DNA of 64,000 nucleotides from Agrococcus jejuensis (GTDB lineage: Bacteria; Actinomycetota; Actinomycetes; Actinomycetales; Microbacteriaceae): contig NZ_LT629695.1 of assembly GCF_900099705.1 (NCBI RefSeq), positions 496,001 through 560,000 of the forward strand, read 5' to 3'. The notes under the pieces were generated by a model, which was given only the letters and a program-made list of their open reading frames with translations, was not told the origin of the DNA and did not search any database. How positions within the stretch are numbered: the first letter of the stretch is position 1; each line of letters opens with the position of its first letter. Positions 17,984 to 27,194 of the stretch are shown here, piece by piece. A program made the position numbers and the translations under genes.

Positions 17984-18607
17984 ATGCGTGGCCTCTCCGT
18001 CGTCCCTCTCGCCCTCGTGCTCGCCGTGACGCTCGTGGGCTGCAGCGACGGCGGCGACGAGGCGGCGCCGAGCTCGTCGGCGCCGACGAGCGTCGCGCCC
18101 GACGGCCCGGGCGCGCCGTCGGCGACGCCCGACGCGGGCGGCGTGGATGCGCCCATCGCGCAGGAGGACATCCCCGGCTGCGAGGAGATCGACGCCGTGC
18201 TGCTCGCAGCCCTGCCTGCGGGATCGACGGCCGACGCCGCCGGCCAGTCGTTCGACGACCCGTCGGTCGACGTCGAGGGCTCGTGCGGCTACCGCGCGAA
18301 CGGCGCGCTCGTGCAGGTGACCGTGTCGGCCATCCCGTTCACGGACGACGAGCTCGCGGCGCTGTCGACGGGCCCGACCGTGCGGGCGAGCGCCACGGGC
18401 GACGCCGCGGGCCTGCTCGTGATGACGAGCGACGAGATGGGCGACGACGCCGAGTGGCTCAACGGCTCGGTGCTCGCGTTCGACGGCGCGGTGTCGGTGA
18501 GCATCACGGCGCGCGATCAGGGTGGCGAGCGCACCGTCGTGCCGGAGGCGCTCACGATCGGCGCCGCGACCGACGCCGCCGTCGCGGTGCACGACCTGGT
18601 CGGCTGA
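17984..18607 (+). CDS. Putative secreted lipoprotein
   Basis: 207 residues. A lipoprotein signal peptide ends in LVGC, with the acylated Cys at residue 20, followed by a Ser/Ala/Pro/Gly-rich linker to about residue 60. The mature domain has two Cys (around PGCEEI and GSCGYR) that could form a disulfide. No family recognised; the layout resembles the DUF3558-type actinobacterial lipoproteins but I cannot confirm it. Its TGA overlaps the ATG of the next gene by 1 nt (TGATG), so the two are probably coupled. Confidence 0.75.
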   Translation: MRGLSVVPLALVLAVTLVGCSDGGDEAAPSSSAPTSVAPDGPGAPSATPDAGGVDAPIAQEDIPGCEEIDAVLLAALPAGSTADAAGQSFDDPSVDVEGSCGYRANGALVQVTVSAIPFTDDELAALSTGPTVRASATGDAAGLLVMTSDEMGDDAEWLNGSVLAFDGAVSVSITARDQGGERTVVPEALTIGAATDAAVAVHDLVG

Positions 18608-19950
18608 TGCCCGCGGCGCGGACGGTGGCAGGCGACCTCGGCCGCTTCGCCGCCGACCTCGCCGTCTCGATGCGCAGACTGGCGGCGCGCGGCCTGCCGG
18701 AGGTGCTCGCGATCGAGCTCGCCGCCCGCATCCTCGGCACGCTGCTCGTCGCCGTCGCGGGCTCCGTCGGCGCGACCTCCGCGGTCGGCGGGCTCGCGCT
18801 CACCGCCGTGACGGCGCTCGTGCGCATGGTCGCGATGATCCTGCAGATCCTCGTGCTGCTGCGGGCGATGCGGTCGACGCCGCCGCCGCTCGAGGGCTCG
18901 GCGCGCCTGCAGTCGGCGCTCGCGGGGCTCGCGGCATCCGTGCTCCCCGCGTTCCTGCTGCTCACCGCGTGGGGGCTCTTCACCGACGACCTGCGCGAGT
19001 ACGCGCTCACGGCGCTGTCGGCGATCGACTGGTTCCAGGAGGGCGCGGGCGTCGGCGCCGTGCTCGACGTGCCGGTCGACGTGCTCTCGATCGGTCTCCT
19101 CGTCGGCTGCCTCGTGCTGCGCGGCGTGCTGCGCCGCTTCGAGCGCCGGGGCACGCGGCGCGGCGTCTCGGTCGCGACGCTCGTGCTCGAGGGCCTGTGG
19201 ACCTTCCTCGCCGTGTCGATCCTCGCGCGTCTGCTCGGCATGGCCGGCGACTGGTTCGCGACGACGCGCCTCGCGAGCGGCGTCGACGACGTGCGCGCCG
19301 CGATCGACGGCGTGATCGGCGGATGGCTGCTGCAGACGTGGGAGGCGGTCGGCGAGGTGTGGCACACGGTCTCGCTGCCCCTCGTGTGGCTCACGCTCGT
19401 CGGCATCGTGCTGCTCGGCGCCCGGCCCGAGCTGGCGCCCGAGCCTGCCGAGCCGCCGCGGCCGGCGCGCTGGTGGCTGCGACTGCTCGAGGCGCTGCCG
19501 TCGCCGCTCGACGACCTGCTCGAGGAGCTCACCGACGACCTGCACGACCGCTGGGTGCCGATCGTCGCGACGCTGCGGCAGGTGTGGGGCGCCGGCCTCG
19601 TGCCCCTCGGCGCCGCCGTGCTCGCCTGGCACGTCGTGCACGTGGCGGCGTCGTGGCTCACTGTCGCGCTCACGCACGCGCTCGGCGGGCAGCCGCAGCA
19701 GCTGGCGGAGGCCGTCGCGAACGTGGGCGGGGCGCTGGGCGACTCGATCGTCGCCGTGCTGGGCCTCGTCGTCTCGGTCGCGGCGCTCGACGCGCTGCGG
19801 CTGCGGGCCGTGCCCGAGGCCGCGGGTCAGAGCGTGAGCGGCACGCCCAGCCAGATCGGCTCGCCGCCGACGAGCAGCCTCGCGTCGGACACCGAGCCTG
19901 CGGGCACCACGAACCCGACGACGCCCGACAGCGAGCCCTCCTCGGCGTAG
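18607..19950 (+). CDS. Large polytopic membrane protein of unknown function
   Basis: 447 residues with about eight hydrophobic segments spread over the first 400 residues, an Arg-rich cytosolic loop near 178-190 and charged segments around residues 280-315. No family recognised. It is translationally coupled to the preceding lipoprotein. The last 41 codons (19827-19950), Ser/Thr/Pro/Gly-rich, run antisense through the 3' end of the convergent gene, which looks like read-through after loss of an earlier stop. The lipoprotein and this protein may act together at the membrane; inference only. Confidence 0.7.
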   Translation: MPAARTVAGDLGRFAADLAVSMRRLAARGLPEVLAIELAARILGTLLVAVAGSVGATSAVGGLALTAVTALVRMVAMILQILVLLRAMRSTPPPLEGSARLQSALAGLAASVLPAFLLLTAWGLFTDDLREYALTALSAIDWFQEGAGVGAVLDVPVDVLSIGLLVGCLVLRGVLRRFERRGTRRGVSVATLVLEGLWTFLAVSILARLLGMAGDWFATTRLASGVDDVRAAIDGVIGGWLLQTWEAVGEVWHTVSLPLVWLTLVGIVLLGARPELAPEPAEPPRPARWWLRLLEALPSPLDDLLEELTDDLHDRWVPIVATLRQVWGAGLVPLGAAVLAWHVVHVAASWLTVALTHALGGQPQQLAEAVANVGGALGDSIVAVLGLVVSVAALDALRLRAVPEAAGQSVSGTPSQIGSPPTSSLASDTEPAGTTNPTTPDSEPSSA

Positions 19951-20324
19951 CAGCTCGTGACGTCGGTCGCCCCGCCGTCCCACAGCCACTGCGACCGCAC
20001 GCCGTCGACGGTCGCCTCGAGCCGGTACGTGCACCACGCGAGCAGGTCGTCGGCGTCGTCGACGCGCAGGTCGACCACGACGACCTGCGACCCCGCCGGC
20101 GCGTCGGCGTAGCCCGCCTCCTCGCTGTCGGGCGCGACGATCCTCGCCGACCCGATCGTGAACGCGGGGCCGCCGACCGTGTGCGCCGTGCCCTCGACGC
20201 CCGCGACGACGACGACGGGCTCGCGCTCCATCCAGCTCGTGACGGGCTCGGATGCGACGAGCACGGCGAGCCCGAGCGCGAGCGGTCCGATCGCGAGCGT
20301 CGCGACGATCCTCGACGGCCTCAT
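19827..20324 (-). CDS. Small membrane-anchored extracellular protein, third of a tandem trio
   Basis: 165 residues. N-terminal helix (about 7-26) anchoring a beta-rich domain: GPAFTIGSARIV, then GSQVVVVDLRVDD, and a C-terminal VPAGSVSDARLLVG, a pattern like DUF4352/Ig-like domains that respond to the cell surface; the assignment is tentative. Two Cys (AWCTYR and TSCYAE) may pair. ATG overlaps the stop of the preceding gene by 4 nt. Its 3' end overlaps the convergent membrane-protein gene by 124 bp. Confidence 0.7.
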   Translation of the reverse strand: MRPSRIVATLAIGPLALGLAVLVASEPVTSWMEREPVVVVAGVEGTAHTVGGPAFTIGSARIVAPDSEEAGYADAPAGSQVVVVDLRVDDADDLLAWCTYRLEATVDGVRSQWLWDGGATDVTSCYAEEGSLSGVVGFVVPAGSVSDARLLVGGEPIWLGVPLTL

Positions 20325-20896
20325 CGCGACACGACCTCGATCGTCAGCTCGTCGACGACCGTCGGGTCGATCGAGAGCGGCACGACGACCTGCGGCTGCA
20401 GGTCGCCCTGGGCGTCGATGCCCATCGAGACCACGAGCTCGACCGTGCCGTCGGCGGCGAGCGCCGCCGGGTCGACCTCGAACACGAGGTCGCCGCGCAC
20501 CGGGAGCCCGGCGGCGGGCTCGCTCTCGTCGAACGACGTCGGGCCCTTCGACGACGCGTCGTACACGCGGCCGTCGACGAGCAGGTCACGGGCGACGAAG
20601 TCCGTCATGCCGGTCCAGCCGATCGTCGCCTCGACGACCACGAAGACGCCGTTCGTCGTGCGCACCTCGTCGTCGACGACGATCGTCGCGGCGAGCTCGG
20701 CGTCGTGCACCTCGACCGACAGCGGCCCTGAGGTCACGAGCCCCGACCCAGAGGCCGAGAACGGGGCGTACCGCGCGGTGGGGCCCGGCTCGAGCCGGTC
20801 GACGCCGACGGCGAGCGCCGCGAGCGCCACCGCCACGAGCACCGCCGCGATGCCGCGCGCCGTCACGGCACGGCGTGCCGACGCCAGGCGGCTCAC
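20321..20896 (-). CDS. Small membrane-anchored extracellular protein, second of a tandem trio
   Basis: 191 residues from the GTG at 20896, which overlaps the preceding gene by 4 nt (GTGA). One N-terminal helix (about 13-31) is followed by a beta-rich extracytoplasmic domain (LSVEVHDAELAATI, then NGVFVVVEATIGW, DLVFEVDP) similar in layout to both flanking genes. No Cys. Likely an old tandem duplication. Function unknown; DUF4352-like fold is an inference from strand pattern. Confidence 0.7.
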   Translation of the reverse strand: MSRLASARRAVTARGIAAVLVAVALAALAVGVDRLEPGPTARYAPFSASGSGLVTSGPLSVEVHDAELAATIVVDDEVRTTNGVFVVVEATIGWTGMTDFVARDLLVDGRVYDASSKGPTSFDESEPAAGLPVRGDLVFEVDPAALAADGTVELVVSMGIDAQGDLQPQVVVPLSIDPTVVDELTIEVVSR

Positions 20897-21396
20897 GGCA
20901 TCCTCACGTACGCGACGGCGTGCTCGTCGTACGAGTTCGACCCGAGCCCGAACGCCGTCTCGTCGCGCGGCGTCCACGTGGCGTCGCGCACCTCGGCGCG
21001 CACGGAGCCCTCGATCTCGCGATCGACGACGAACTCGATGTCGAACGTGTCGGTGACGCCCGGCTGCGCGCTGTTCGCCGACACCCCGTCGACCGTGCCG
21101 TAGCCCCACAGCGCGAGGTCGCCGGCGTCGTCGACGAGGTGGAAGAGGTCGTCGTTGAGGATCGAGACCGGCAGGTGGCTCGTGATCGTCGCCGTGACGA
21201 CGATGGCGCCGTCCTCGCCGTTCGCGAACGCCTCGATGGCGATGTCGGCCCGGCTCGTCTCGATCGTGTCGCCGAGGGCGACGATCGGCACGCGCTCGTC
21301 CTCGCGCGGGCCGAGGGCGCCCGTGAGCACGAGCGTGCCGACGATCGCCGCGACGGCGACGAGCGCCACGATGCCGATGCGCACGCGACCCGTCAT
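20893..21396 (-). CDS. Small membrane-anchored extracellular protein, first of a tandem trio
   Basis: 167 residues. An N-terminal helix (about 6-29) anchors a beta-rich domain (ADIAIEAFANGEDGAIVVTATI, then GVTDTFDIEFVVDREIEG). Such short anchored Ig-like domains often accompany surface signalling or transport complexes, but nothing here fixes a partner. The start has TAGCCT 7 nt upstream and heads a three-gene leaderless operon with 4-nt overlaps. Function unknown. Confidence 0.7.
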   Translation of the reverse strand: MTGRVRIGIVALVAVAAIVGTLVLTGALGPREDERVPIVALGDTIETSRADIAIEAFANGEDGAIVVTATITSHLPVSILNDDLFHLVDDAGDLALWGYGTVDGVSANSAQPGVTDTFDIEFVVDREIEGSVRAEVRDATWTPRDETAFGLGSNSYDEHAVAYVRMP

Positions 21397-21403
21397 GCAG
21401 CCG

Positions 21404-21409
21404 AGGCTA
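21404..21409 (-). promoter_or_regulatory. -10 element of the three-gene operon
   Basis: TAGCCT, 7 nt before the ATG at 21396; leaderless pattern. Confidence 0.6.
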
Positions 21410-21475
21410 GCCGCCGCACCTCCACGCTCCGTGATCGACGGACGCGACGGATGACGACGCGTCATGTGCCGCCGA

Positions 21476-21481
21476 TACCAT
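21476..21481 (+). promoter_or_regulatory. -10 element of the M20 peptidase gene
   Basis: TACCAT, 8 nt before the ATG at 21490; leaderless-type spacing. Confidence 0.5.
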
Positions 21482-21489
21482 CGGGCACG

Positions 21490-22797
21490 ATGCCCTCGAC
21501 GACCGCCGCCGACCGTCTCGCAGCCGTGCTGCGCGTGCCCACCGCCGCCACCGACGGCGTGCCCGACGCCGCGGGCCTCGCGGCGCTGCGCACGCTGCTC
21601 GCCGACCTCTACCCGCACGCGTTCGGTGCGCTCGAGGTCGAGCTCGTCGCCGAGCACACGATCCTCGCCCGCTGGCCGGGCGCATCCGCCGACGCCCCCG
21701 CGCTGCTCATGGCGCACCAGGACGTCGTGCCGCCCGGCGACGGCTGGACGCACGGCGCGTTCGACGGCGCCATCGTCGACGGCGTCGTGTGGGGCCGCGG
21801 CGCCATCGACGACAAGGGCTCGCTCGTCGGCATCCTCGAGGCGATCGAGGCGCTCGTCGTCGACGGCTTCGTGCCCGCGCACGACGTGTGGCTCGTGCTC
21901 GGCCACGACGAGGAGACCTTCGGCGGCGGCGCGCACGCCGCGATCGCGGTGCTCGCCGAGCGCGGCGTGCGGCCCGCGTTCGCGATCGACGAGGGCGGCG
22001 CCGTCGTCGACCCGCCGGTGCCGGGCGTCGACGTGCCCGCCGCGATGGTGGGGCTCAGCGAGAAGGGGATGCTCGTGCTGCGCCTCGCGGTCGACGAGCA
22101 CGGCGGCCACGCCTCCACGCCACCGCGCATGCCAGCGACGGCGATCCTCGCCCGCGCCGTCGTGCGCGCCTCCCGCGCCCGCTTCCCCGAGCGGCTCACG
22201 CCGACGACGGTGCGGATGCTGCAGACGCTCGGCGCGCACGCGCGGGCACCGTACCGCGCGCTGCTGACGCGGGCCGACGTGCTCTCCCCCGTGCTGCGCC
22301 GCATCCTCGCCGCGAACGCCGAGACGCGCGCGACGATCGCGACGACCGCGACCGTGACGGGCCTGCAGGCGGGCACCGCCGCGAACGCCATCGCGGAGCG
22401 CGCCGAGGCCACCGTCAACGTGCGGCTCACGCAGGGCACGACGATCGCCGACGCCGTCGCGATCCTCGGCCGCGCCATCCGCGACGACCGCGTGACGATC
22501 GACGTCGTGCGCGGGCACGAGGCGTCGCCGACGTCGCCGACCGACGGCCGCGGCTGGGATGCCATCGAGGCCGCGACCGCCGCCGAGTACCCGGAGGCCG
22601 TCGTCTCGCCGTACGTGATGCTCGGCGGCTCCGACGGACGGCACGCGTACCGCGTGACCGACCGCGTCTACCGCTTCACGCCGTTCCTGCTCACGAGCGA
22701 CCTGCGCGCATGCCTGCACGCGCGCGACGAGCGCATCCCCGTCGACGCGTTCGAGCGGGGCATCCGGTGGTACCGGCGCCTGCTCGAGACGTGCTGA
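21490..22797 (+). CDS. M20-family metallopeptidase (carboxypeptidase-like)
   Basis: 435 residues. Zinc ligands and catalytic residues of the M20 family are visible: H76 (LLMAHQDVVP), D107 in WGRGAIDDKG, and the EE pair E141-E142 in GHDEETFGG. The dimerisation lid domain follows (about 185-300) and the last zinc histidine is near the C-terminus (HARDERIPV). The layout matches carboxypeptidase PM20D1/CPS1-like proteins that hydrolyse N-acyl amino acids or peptides. No signal peptide, so cytoplasmic. Single gene, convergent with deoC, 10 bp apart. Confidence 0.9.
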   Translation: MPSTTAADRLAAVLRVPTAATDGVPDAAGLAALRTLLADLYPHAFGALEVELVAEHTILARWPGASADAPALLMAHQDVVPPGDGWTHGAFDGAIVDGVVWGRGAIDDKGSLVGILEAIEALVVDGFVPAHDVWLVLGHDEETFGGGAHAAIAVLAERGVRPAFAIDEGGAVVDPPVPGVDVPAAMVGLSEKGMLVLRLAVDEHGGHASTPPRMPATAILARAVVRASRARFPERLTPTTVRMLQTLGAHARAPYRALLTRADVLSPVLRRILAANAETRATIATTATVTGLQAGTAANAIAERAEATVNVRLTQGTTIADAVAILGRAIRDDRVTIDVVRGHEASPTSPTDGRGWDAIEAATAAEYPEAVVSPYVMLGGSDGRHAYRVTDRVYRFTPFLLTSDLRACLHARDERIPVDAFERGIRWYRRLLETC

Positions 22798-22807
22798 CCG
22801 GCGCGGC

Positions 22808-23467
22808 TCAGTAGTCGCTCGCCGAGGGCGCGCCCTCGACGATCGCGCGCGTCGACGACAGGCCGAGGCGCGAGGCGCCCGCACGGACCATGGCGTCGGC
22901 GGCCTCGCGCGTGCGGATGCCGCCCGACGCCTTGACGCCGAGGCGGTCGCCGACCGTCGCGCGCATGAGCGCGACGGCGTGCTCGCTCGCGCCACCGGCC
23001 GGGTGGAAGCCCGTCGACGTCTTCACGAAGTCGGCGCCCGCGGCCTCGGAGGCCTTGCAGACCGCGACGATCTGGTCGTCGGTCAGCGCTGCCGACTCGA
23101 TGATGACCTTGAGCACCACGCCCGGCGCGGCCTCGCGCACCGCGCGCACGTCGGCCTCGACGGCGTCGTAGCGACCGTCGATCGCGGCGCCCACGTCGAT
23201 GACCATGTCGAGCTCGTCGGCGCCCTGCGACGCGGCGAGGCGCGCCTCGGCGGCCTTGACCTCCGAGTGGTGGCGACCGCTGGGGAAGCCCACGACCACG
23301 GCGGTCTTGAGACCCTCGGGCACCTCGACGGGCAGCACGTTCGGCGACAGGCAGACGCTGTACGCGCCGAGATCCGCCGCCTCGGCGATCGTGGCGGCGA
23401 CGTCGGCCGCCGTCGCCTCGGGCTTCAGCAGCGTGTGGTCGACGATGGTCGCGATCGACTCGGTCAT
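22808..23467 (-). CDS. deoC: Deoxyribose-phosphate aldolase
   Basis: 219 residues. It cleaves 2-deoxyribose-5-phosphate into glyceraldehyde-3-phosphate and acetaldehyde. Schiff-base lysine K149 in FVKTSTGF and the proton-relay lysine K120 in VLKVIIE are present, along with DHTLLKP at the N-terminus and KASGGIRT. The ATG overlaps the ribF stop by 4 nt, so it is the last gene of a (membrane protein)-ribF-deoC operon. The pairing with ribF has no obvious metabolic logic. Confidence 0.96.
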   Translation of the reverse strand: MTESIATIVDHTLLKPEATAADVAATIAEAADLGAYSVCLSPNVLPVEVPEGLKTAVVVGFPSGRHHSEVKAAEARLAASQGADELDMVIDVGAAIDGRYDAVEADVRAVREAAPGVVLKVIIESAALTDDQIVAVCKASEAAGADFVKTSTGFHPAGGASEHAVALMRATVGDRLGVKASGGIRTREAADAMVRAGASRLGLSSTRAIVEGAPSASDY

Positions 23468-24414
23468 GGCGTCTCCTCCTCGGGCGCATCCACGCGCCCC
23501 TCGGCGATCCCCAGGATCTCGCGCACGCGCTGGACGTCGGCGTGCATCTGGGCGATGAGCGGCTCGATGCCGTCGAAGCGCACCATGGGGCGCACGTGGT
23601 CGACGAGCTCGAGCTCGATGGGTCGGTGGTACAGGTCGAGGTCGACGTCGAGCAGGTACGCCTCGACCGTCGTCTGCACGCCGTCGAACGTGGGGTTGTC
23701 GCCGATCGACACCGCGGCCGGGAAGCGGCCGGCGTCGACGGTCGCCCACGCGGCGTACACGCCGTGCCCGGGCACGAATCCCTCGATGTCGGGGCCGAGG
23801 TTCGCGGTCGGGAAGCCGAGCTCGCGGCCGCGCTGGTGGCCGCGCACGACCGTGCCGCGCAGGCGCGGGCTCCTGCCGAGCTGCTCGGTGGCGTGCGGGA
23901 TGCTGCCCGCCTCGAGCGCGTGGCGGATCTCGGTCGACGACACGCGCGTGCCCGCATCGTCGACGACGTCGTCGACGACGAGCACCTCGACGCCGCGCGC
24001 CGTGGCGAGGCGCGTGAGCAGCGCCGGGTCGCCCACGCCGCCGCGGCCGTACCGGAAGTCGCTGCCGACGACGATGAAGCGGGCGCCGAGGCCGTCGAGC
24101 AGCACGCGCTGCACGAAGTCCGTCGGGTCCATCGCGGCCGTCTCGGCGTCGAACGGGATCGTGACGACCTCGCAGCCGAGCGCCTCGAGCGCCTCGCGCT
24201 GCTGCGCCGGCGACAGGATGAGGCGCGGCGCGAGCTCGGGGCGGAGCGTCGCGAGCGGATGCCGGTCGAACGTGACGACGACGGGCGTGAGGCCCCGCTT
24301 CTCGGCCATGCGCAGCGCGCCGGTGAGCAGCTCGCGGTGGCCGAGGTGCACGCCGTCGAACTTGCCGATCGTCACGGCCGACGGACGCGCGACGAGATCG
24401 TCGATCCAGCTCAC
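23464..24414 (-). CDS. ribF: Bifunctional riboflavin kinase/FAD synthetase
   Basis: 316 residues. It converts riboflavin to FMN and FAD. The N-terminal nucleotidyltransferase domain has [10 protein letters not shown] (HLGH at 23-26); the C-terminal kinase domain carries [25 protein letters not shown] sequence near residues 185-205 and the GVYAAW strand. GTG start at 24414 overlaps the upstream membrane protein gene by 4 nt. In most actinobacteria ribF is next to truB; here two small membrane-protein genes lie between them. Confidence 0.96.
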   Translation of the reverse strand: MSWIDDLVARPSAVTIGKFDGVHLGHRELLTGALRMAEKRGLTPVVVTFDRHPLATLRPELAPRLILSPAQQREALEALGCEVVTIPFDAETAAMDPTDFVQRVLLDGLGARFIVVGSDFRYGRGGVGDPALLTRLATARGVEVLVVDDVVDDAGTRVSSTEIRHALEAGSIPHATEQLGRSPRLRGTVVRGHQRGRELGFPTANLGPDIEGFVPGHGVYAAWATVDAGRFPAAVSIGDNPTFDGVQTTVEAYLLDVDLDLYHRPIELELVDHVRPMVRFDGIEPLIAQMHADVQRVREILGIAEGRVDAPEEETP

Positions 24415-24827
24415 GCGGCGACGCTCCCGTCGACGGTGGCGCGCTCGGTGCGGCGGATCCACCACAGGCCCACGATGGGCAGCACGGCGGGTATGAACAG
24501 GTAGCCCATGCCGTACCAGCTCCACACGCTCGCGTGGCCGAAGAGCGCAGGGCTCGTGAGCGAGAGGGTGCCGACGGCGACGACGCCGACGAGCTCGAAC
24601 GCGATGGTCGCCACGGCGACGCGCGTCCAGATCGCGCCGCGCATCGCGAGCGCGATCGTCGCGACGACGTAGACGACGGCGGCGACGGCGCTCAGCGCGT
24701 ACGCGAGGGGCGCCTCGTCGAAGCGGCTGAGGATCTGGTAGACCGAGCGCCCCGTCGCGGCGATCGCGAGGATCGCGTACACCGCGATGAGCACGCGGCC
24801 GAAGCCGGATCGACGGGAGGAGGGCAC
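24411..24827 (-). CDS. Small membrane protein of unknown function
   Basis: 138 residues with four predicted helices (about 10-28, 41-61, 66-90, 101-124). Starts at GTG with TAGGAT 6 nt upstream, so it heads the leaderless ribF-deoC operon. No family recognised with confidence. The hydrophobic composition and short cytosolic ends fit a small integral membrane protein; there is no catalytic motif. Confidence 0.7.
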   Translation of the reverse strand: MPSSRRSGFGRVLIAVYAILAIAATGRSVYQILSRFDEAPLAYALSAVAAVVYVVATIALAMRGAIWTRVAVATIAFELVGVVAVGTLSLTSPALFGHASVWSWYGMGYLFIPAVLPIVGLWWIRRTERATVDGSVAA

Positions 24828-24833
24828 CGGACG

Positions 24834-24839
24834 ATCCTA
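24834..24839 (-). promoter_or_regulatory. -10 element of the membrane protein-ribF-deoC operon
   Basis: TAGGAT, 6 nt before the GTG at 24827; leaderless pattern. Confidence 0.6.
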
Positions 24840-24858
24840 CGCCCGCGTGTGAGCGCGT

Positions 24859-25227
24859 TCAGACGACCTGCACGAACCAGATCTGGTGCATGCGGTACAC
24901 CATGACGGCGACGGCGAGCAGGCCGACGCCGACGACGAGCACGCCCCAGCGGCCCTTGTCGGCGAACGCCCACAGGGTCGCGGCGGGCGGGATGAGCAGC
25001 GCCGTGACGAGGTACACCCAGTACTCGAGCAGGTCGCCCGTGGGGCCGGCGCCGACGATGGGCGCGACGATCGAGGCGACGACCTGCACGATGAGGCTCA
25101 GCATCGTGAGGGCGGATGCGCCGAGCACGAGGTCGTTCATCTTGACCTTCGCGAGCCCCGCGATGGCGACGCCGGCGCCGAGCACGGCGATGACGATCGC
25201 CTGCGTCAGCATGAGCCACGAGATCAT
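24859..25227 (-). CDS. Small membrane protein of unknown function
   Basis: 122 residues with four hydrophobic helices (about 5-26, 33-57, 69-88, 94-113). The ATG overlaps the truB stop by 4 nt, so it is expressed with truB. Its size and helix number resemble the next membrane protein downstream, but no clear sequence similarity is visible by eye. Function unknown. Confidence 0.7.
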   Translation of the reverse strand: MISWLMLTQAIVIAVLGAGVAIAGLAKVKMNDLVLGASALTMLSLIVQVVASIVAPIVGAGPTGDLLEYWVYLVTALLIPPAATLWAFADKGRWGVLVVGVGLLAVAVMVYRMHQIWFVQVV

Positions 25228-26132
25228 GCGTCGGCCTCCGTCGCGGCGTCCTTCGCGGCCTGGTCGGCGGCGGCGACGCCGAGGTTCGCGACCGGGTGCA
25301 GGCGGCCGCCCTCGCCGCGGGCGATGCCCACGAGCTCGCCGTCGTGCACGGCCGCGACGATGCCCTCCGCGTCGGTGCGCGGGCGGCGACCGTTCGCGAG
25401 CAGGCGCGCATCCTCGTCGCCGAGCGTCACGACGGGCAGCACGCGCGATGCGACGTCGACGGGGCGCAGCATGCCCTCGGGCACGATCGCGTCGGCGGCG
25501 ACGGCATCCTCGAGCCCGAACGGGCCGACCTTCGTGCGCCGCAGCGCGGTGAGGTGGCCGCCGACGCCGAGCGCGGCGCCGAGGTCGCGGGCGAGGGCGC
25601 GGATGTACGTGCCCGACGTGCAGTCGACGACGGCGTCGATCGATGCGAGCGCGCCCGGCCGCAGCGGGCCGAGCTCGAAGCGCGACACCGTGACGGGGCG
25701 TGCCGTGAGCGCGACGTCCTCCCCCGCTCGCACGCGGGCGTACGAGCGCTTGCCGTCGACCTTGATCGCCGACACGGCGCTCGGCACCTGCTCGATGTCG
25801 CCCGTGAGCGGCACCACGGCGGCCGCCACGGCCTCCTGCGTGATGCTCGACGCATCCGCGGTCTCCACCACGTCGCCCTCGGCGTCGTCGGTGATCGTCG
25901 AGGCGCCGAGCGCGATCGTCGTCTCGTACGTCTTGTCGAGGCCGACGAGGAACGTCAGCAACCGAGTCGCGGGGCCGACGCCGAGCACCATGAGCCCCGT
26001 CGCCATCGGGTCGAGCGTGCCGGCGTGGCCGACCTTGCGCGTGCCGAGCTGCCGCCGCGCCATGGCGACGACGGTGTGGCTCGTGACGCCAGCGGGCTTG
26101 TCGACGAGCAGCACGCCGTTCGGAGCAGTCAT
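25224..26132 (-). CDS. truB: tRNA pseudouridine(55) synthase
   Basis: 302 residues. It makes pseudouridine 55 in the T-loop of tRNA. The catalytic aspartate is D41 in GHAGTLDPMATG; the N-terminal GVLLVDKPAGVTSH and CTSGTYIRALARDLG motifs are typical. Usually truB follows rbfA; here it is 9 kb away and precedes a small membrane-protein gene. A TACGCT hexamer 9 nt before the ATG may be its promoter, almost abutting the panE promoter. Confidence 0.95.
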   Translation of the reverse strand: MTAPNGVLLVDKPAGVTSHTVVAMARRQLGTRKVGHAGTLDPMATGLMVLGVGPATRLLTFLVGLDKTYETTIALGASTITDDAEGDVVETADASSITQEAVAAAVVPLTGDIEQVPSAVSAIKVDGKRSYARVRAGEDVALTARPVTVSRFELGPLRPGALASIDAVVDCTSGTYIRALARDLGAALGVGGHLTALRRTKVGPFGLEDAVAADAIVPEGMLRPVDVASRVLPVVTLGDEDARLLANGRRPRTDAEGIVAAVHDGELVGIARGEGGRLHPVANLGVAAADQAAKDAATEADA

Positions 26133-26151
26133 CGGTCATCGAGCGTAGCCG

Positions 26152-26157
26152 TAGCCT
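26152..26157 (+). promoter_or_regulatory. -10 element of panE
   Basis: TAGCCT, 6 nt before the ATG at 26164; 4 bp from a possible truB -10 (26142-26147, minus). Confidence 0.6.
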
Positions 26158-26163
26158 GAGGGG

Positions 26164-27141
26164 ATGCGGATCGCGGTGCTCGGTGCTGGGGCGATCGGCG
26201 GTTGCCTCGCAGCCCTGCTCGATGCCGCGGGGCACGACCTCGTCGTGGTCGCGCGCTCGTCGGCGCCGGTGCTGCGCGCGCACGGCATCCGCCTCGAGGG
26301 CGCGTTCGGCACGCATCACGCGCATCCGGAGGTCGTGGATGCGCTCACCGAGGCGCCCGACGTCGCGATCCTCGCGACGAAGACGATCGACTCGGCCGCG
26401 GCGCTGACGCCGTCGCGCGCCGCGCTCGCCGACGTGCCGGTGCTCGCGGTGCAGAACGGCCTCGACGCGCACGGACGCGTCGCGCGCATCCTCGGCCACG
26501 ACCGCGTCGCGGCGGGCCTCGGCACGTGGGCGGCGAACGCGCTCGAGCCGGGCGTCGTGCGCATCACCGCGTCGGGCGAGACCGTGGTCGGCGGACCGGA
26601 GGGCGAGCGGTTCGCGGGCATGCTCAGCGGCGCCATGCCGCACGTGCGGCGCGCGGGGAGCATCGAGGGCGCGCAGTGGGCGAAGCTCTGCGTCAACGCC
26701 GTCAACGCCGTGCCCGCGGCCGTCGGGCTGTCGATGCAGGAGGTCGCTGCCGCGCCCGCGCTGCTGCGCGTCACGGCGGCGGCGATGCGCGAGGCGGCCC
26801 TCGCGGCGATCGCGTCGGGCGTGGCGATCGAGCGCGTCGGCAGCGTCGGGCCCGAGACCATCGGCACGCTCGCGGCGTCGATCGAGGAGGCCCAGGCGGT
26901 GCCGCGCCGCATGGCCGCGACGTTCGGCGACGTGCCGAACCTCGGTTCGACGCAGCAGAGCATCCGCAAGGGCCAGCCGACCGAGGTCGACGACCTCGCG
27001 GGCGCGATCGTGGAGGCGTCGGCGCGCCTCGGGCTCGACGCGCCGGTGAACGCGGGGCTCGTCGCCCTCGTGCACGAGGTCGAGCGCACGGGCGCGTTCG
27101 TGGCGCCCGAGCGGGTCGCGGCGCTCGCGCCGCTCCCCTAG
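26164..27141 (+). CDS. 2-dehydropantoate 2-reductase-like protein
   Basis: 325 residues. N-terminal NADP-binding motif VLGAGAIGG (residues 5-13) and the ApbA/PanE signature segments, with a WAKLCVNAVNA block holding the substrate lysine (about residue 177) and a C-terminal domain ending in EVDDLAGAIVEASARLG. PanE reduces ketopantoate to pantoate for coenzyme A. The family also contains other ketoreductases, so the substrate is likely but not certain. Leaderless start. Confidence 0.85.
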   Translation: MRIAVLGAGAIGGCLAALLDAAGHDLVVVARSSAPVLRAHGIRLEGAFGTHHAHPEVVDALTEAPDVAILATKTIDSAAALTPSRAALADVPVLAVQNGLDAHGRVARILGHDRVAAGLGTWAANALEPGVVRITASGETVVGGPEGERFAGMLSGAMPHVRRAGSIEGAQWAKLCVNAVNAVPAAVGLSMQEVAAAPALLRVTAAAMREAALAAIASGVAIERVGSVGPETIGTLAASIEEAQAVPRRMAATFGDVPNLGSTQQSIRKGQPTEVDDLAGAIVEASARLGLDAPVNAGLVALVHEVERTGAFVAPERVAALAPLP

Positions 27142-27194
27142 GTGCTCCCAGCACGCGGCGGATACTGTCCCCGTAGCGACCAGGAGGAGACACA

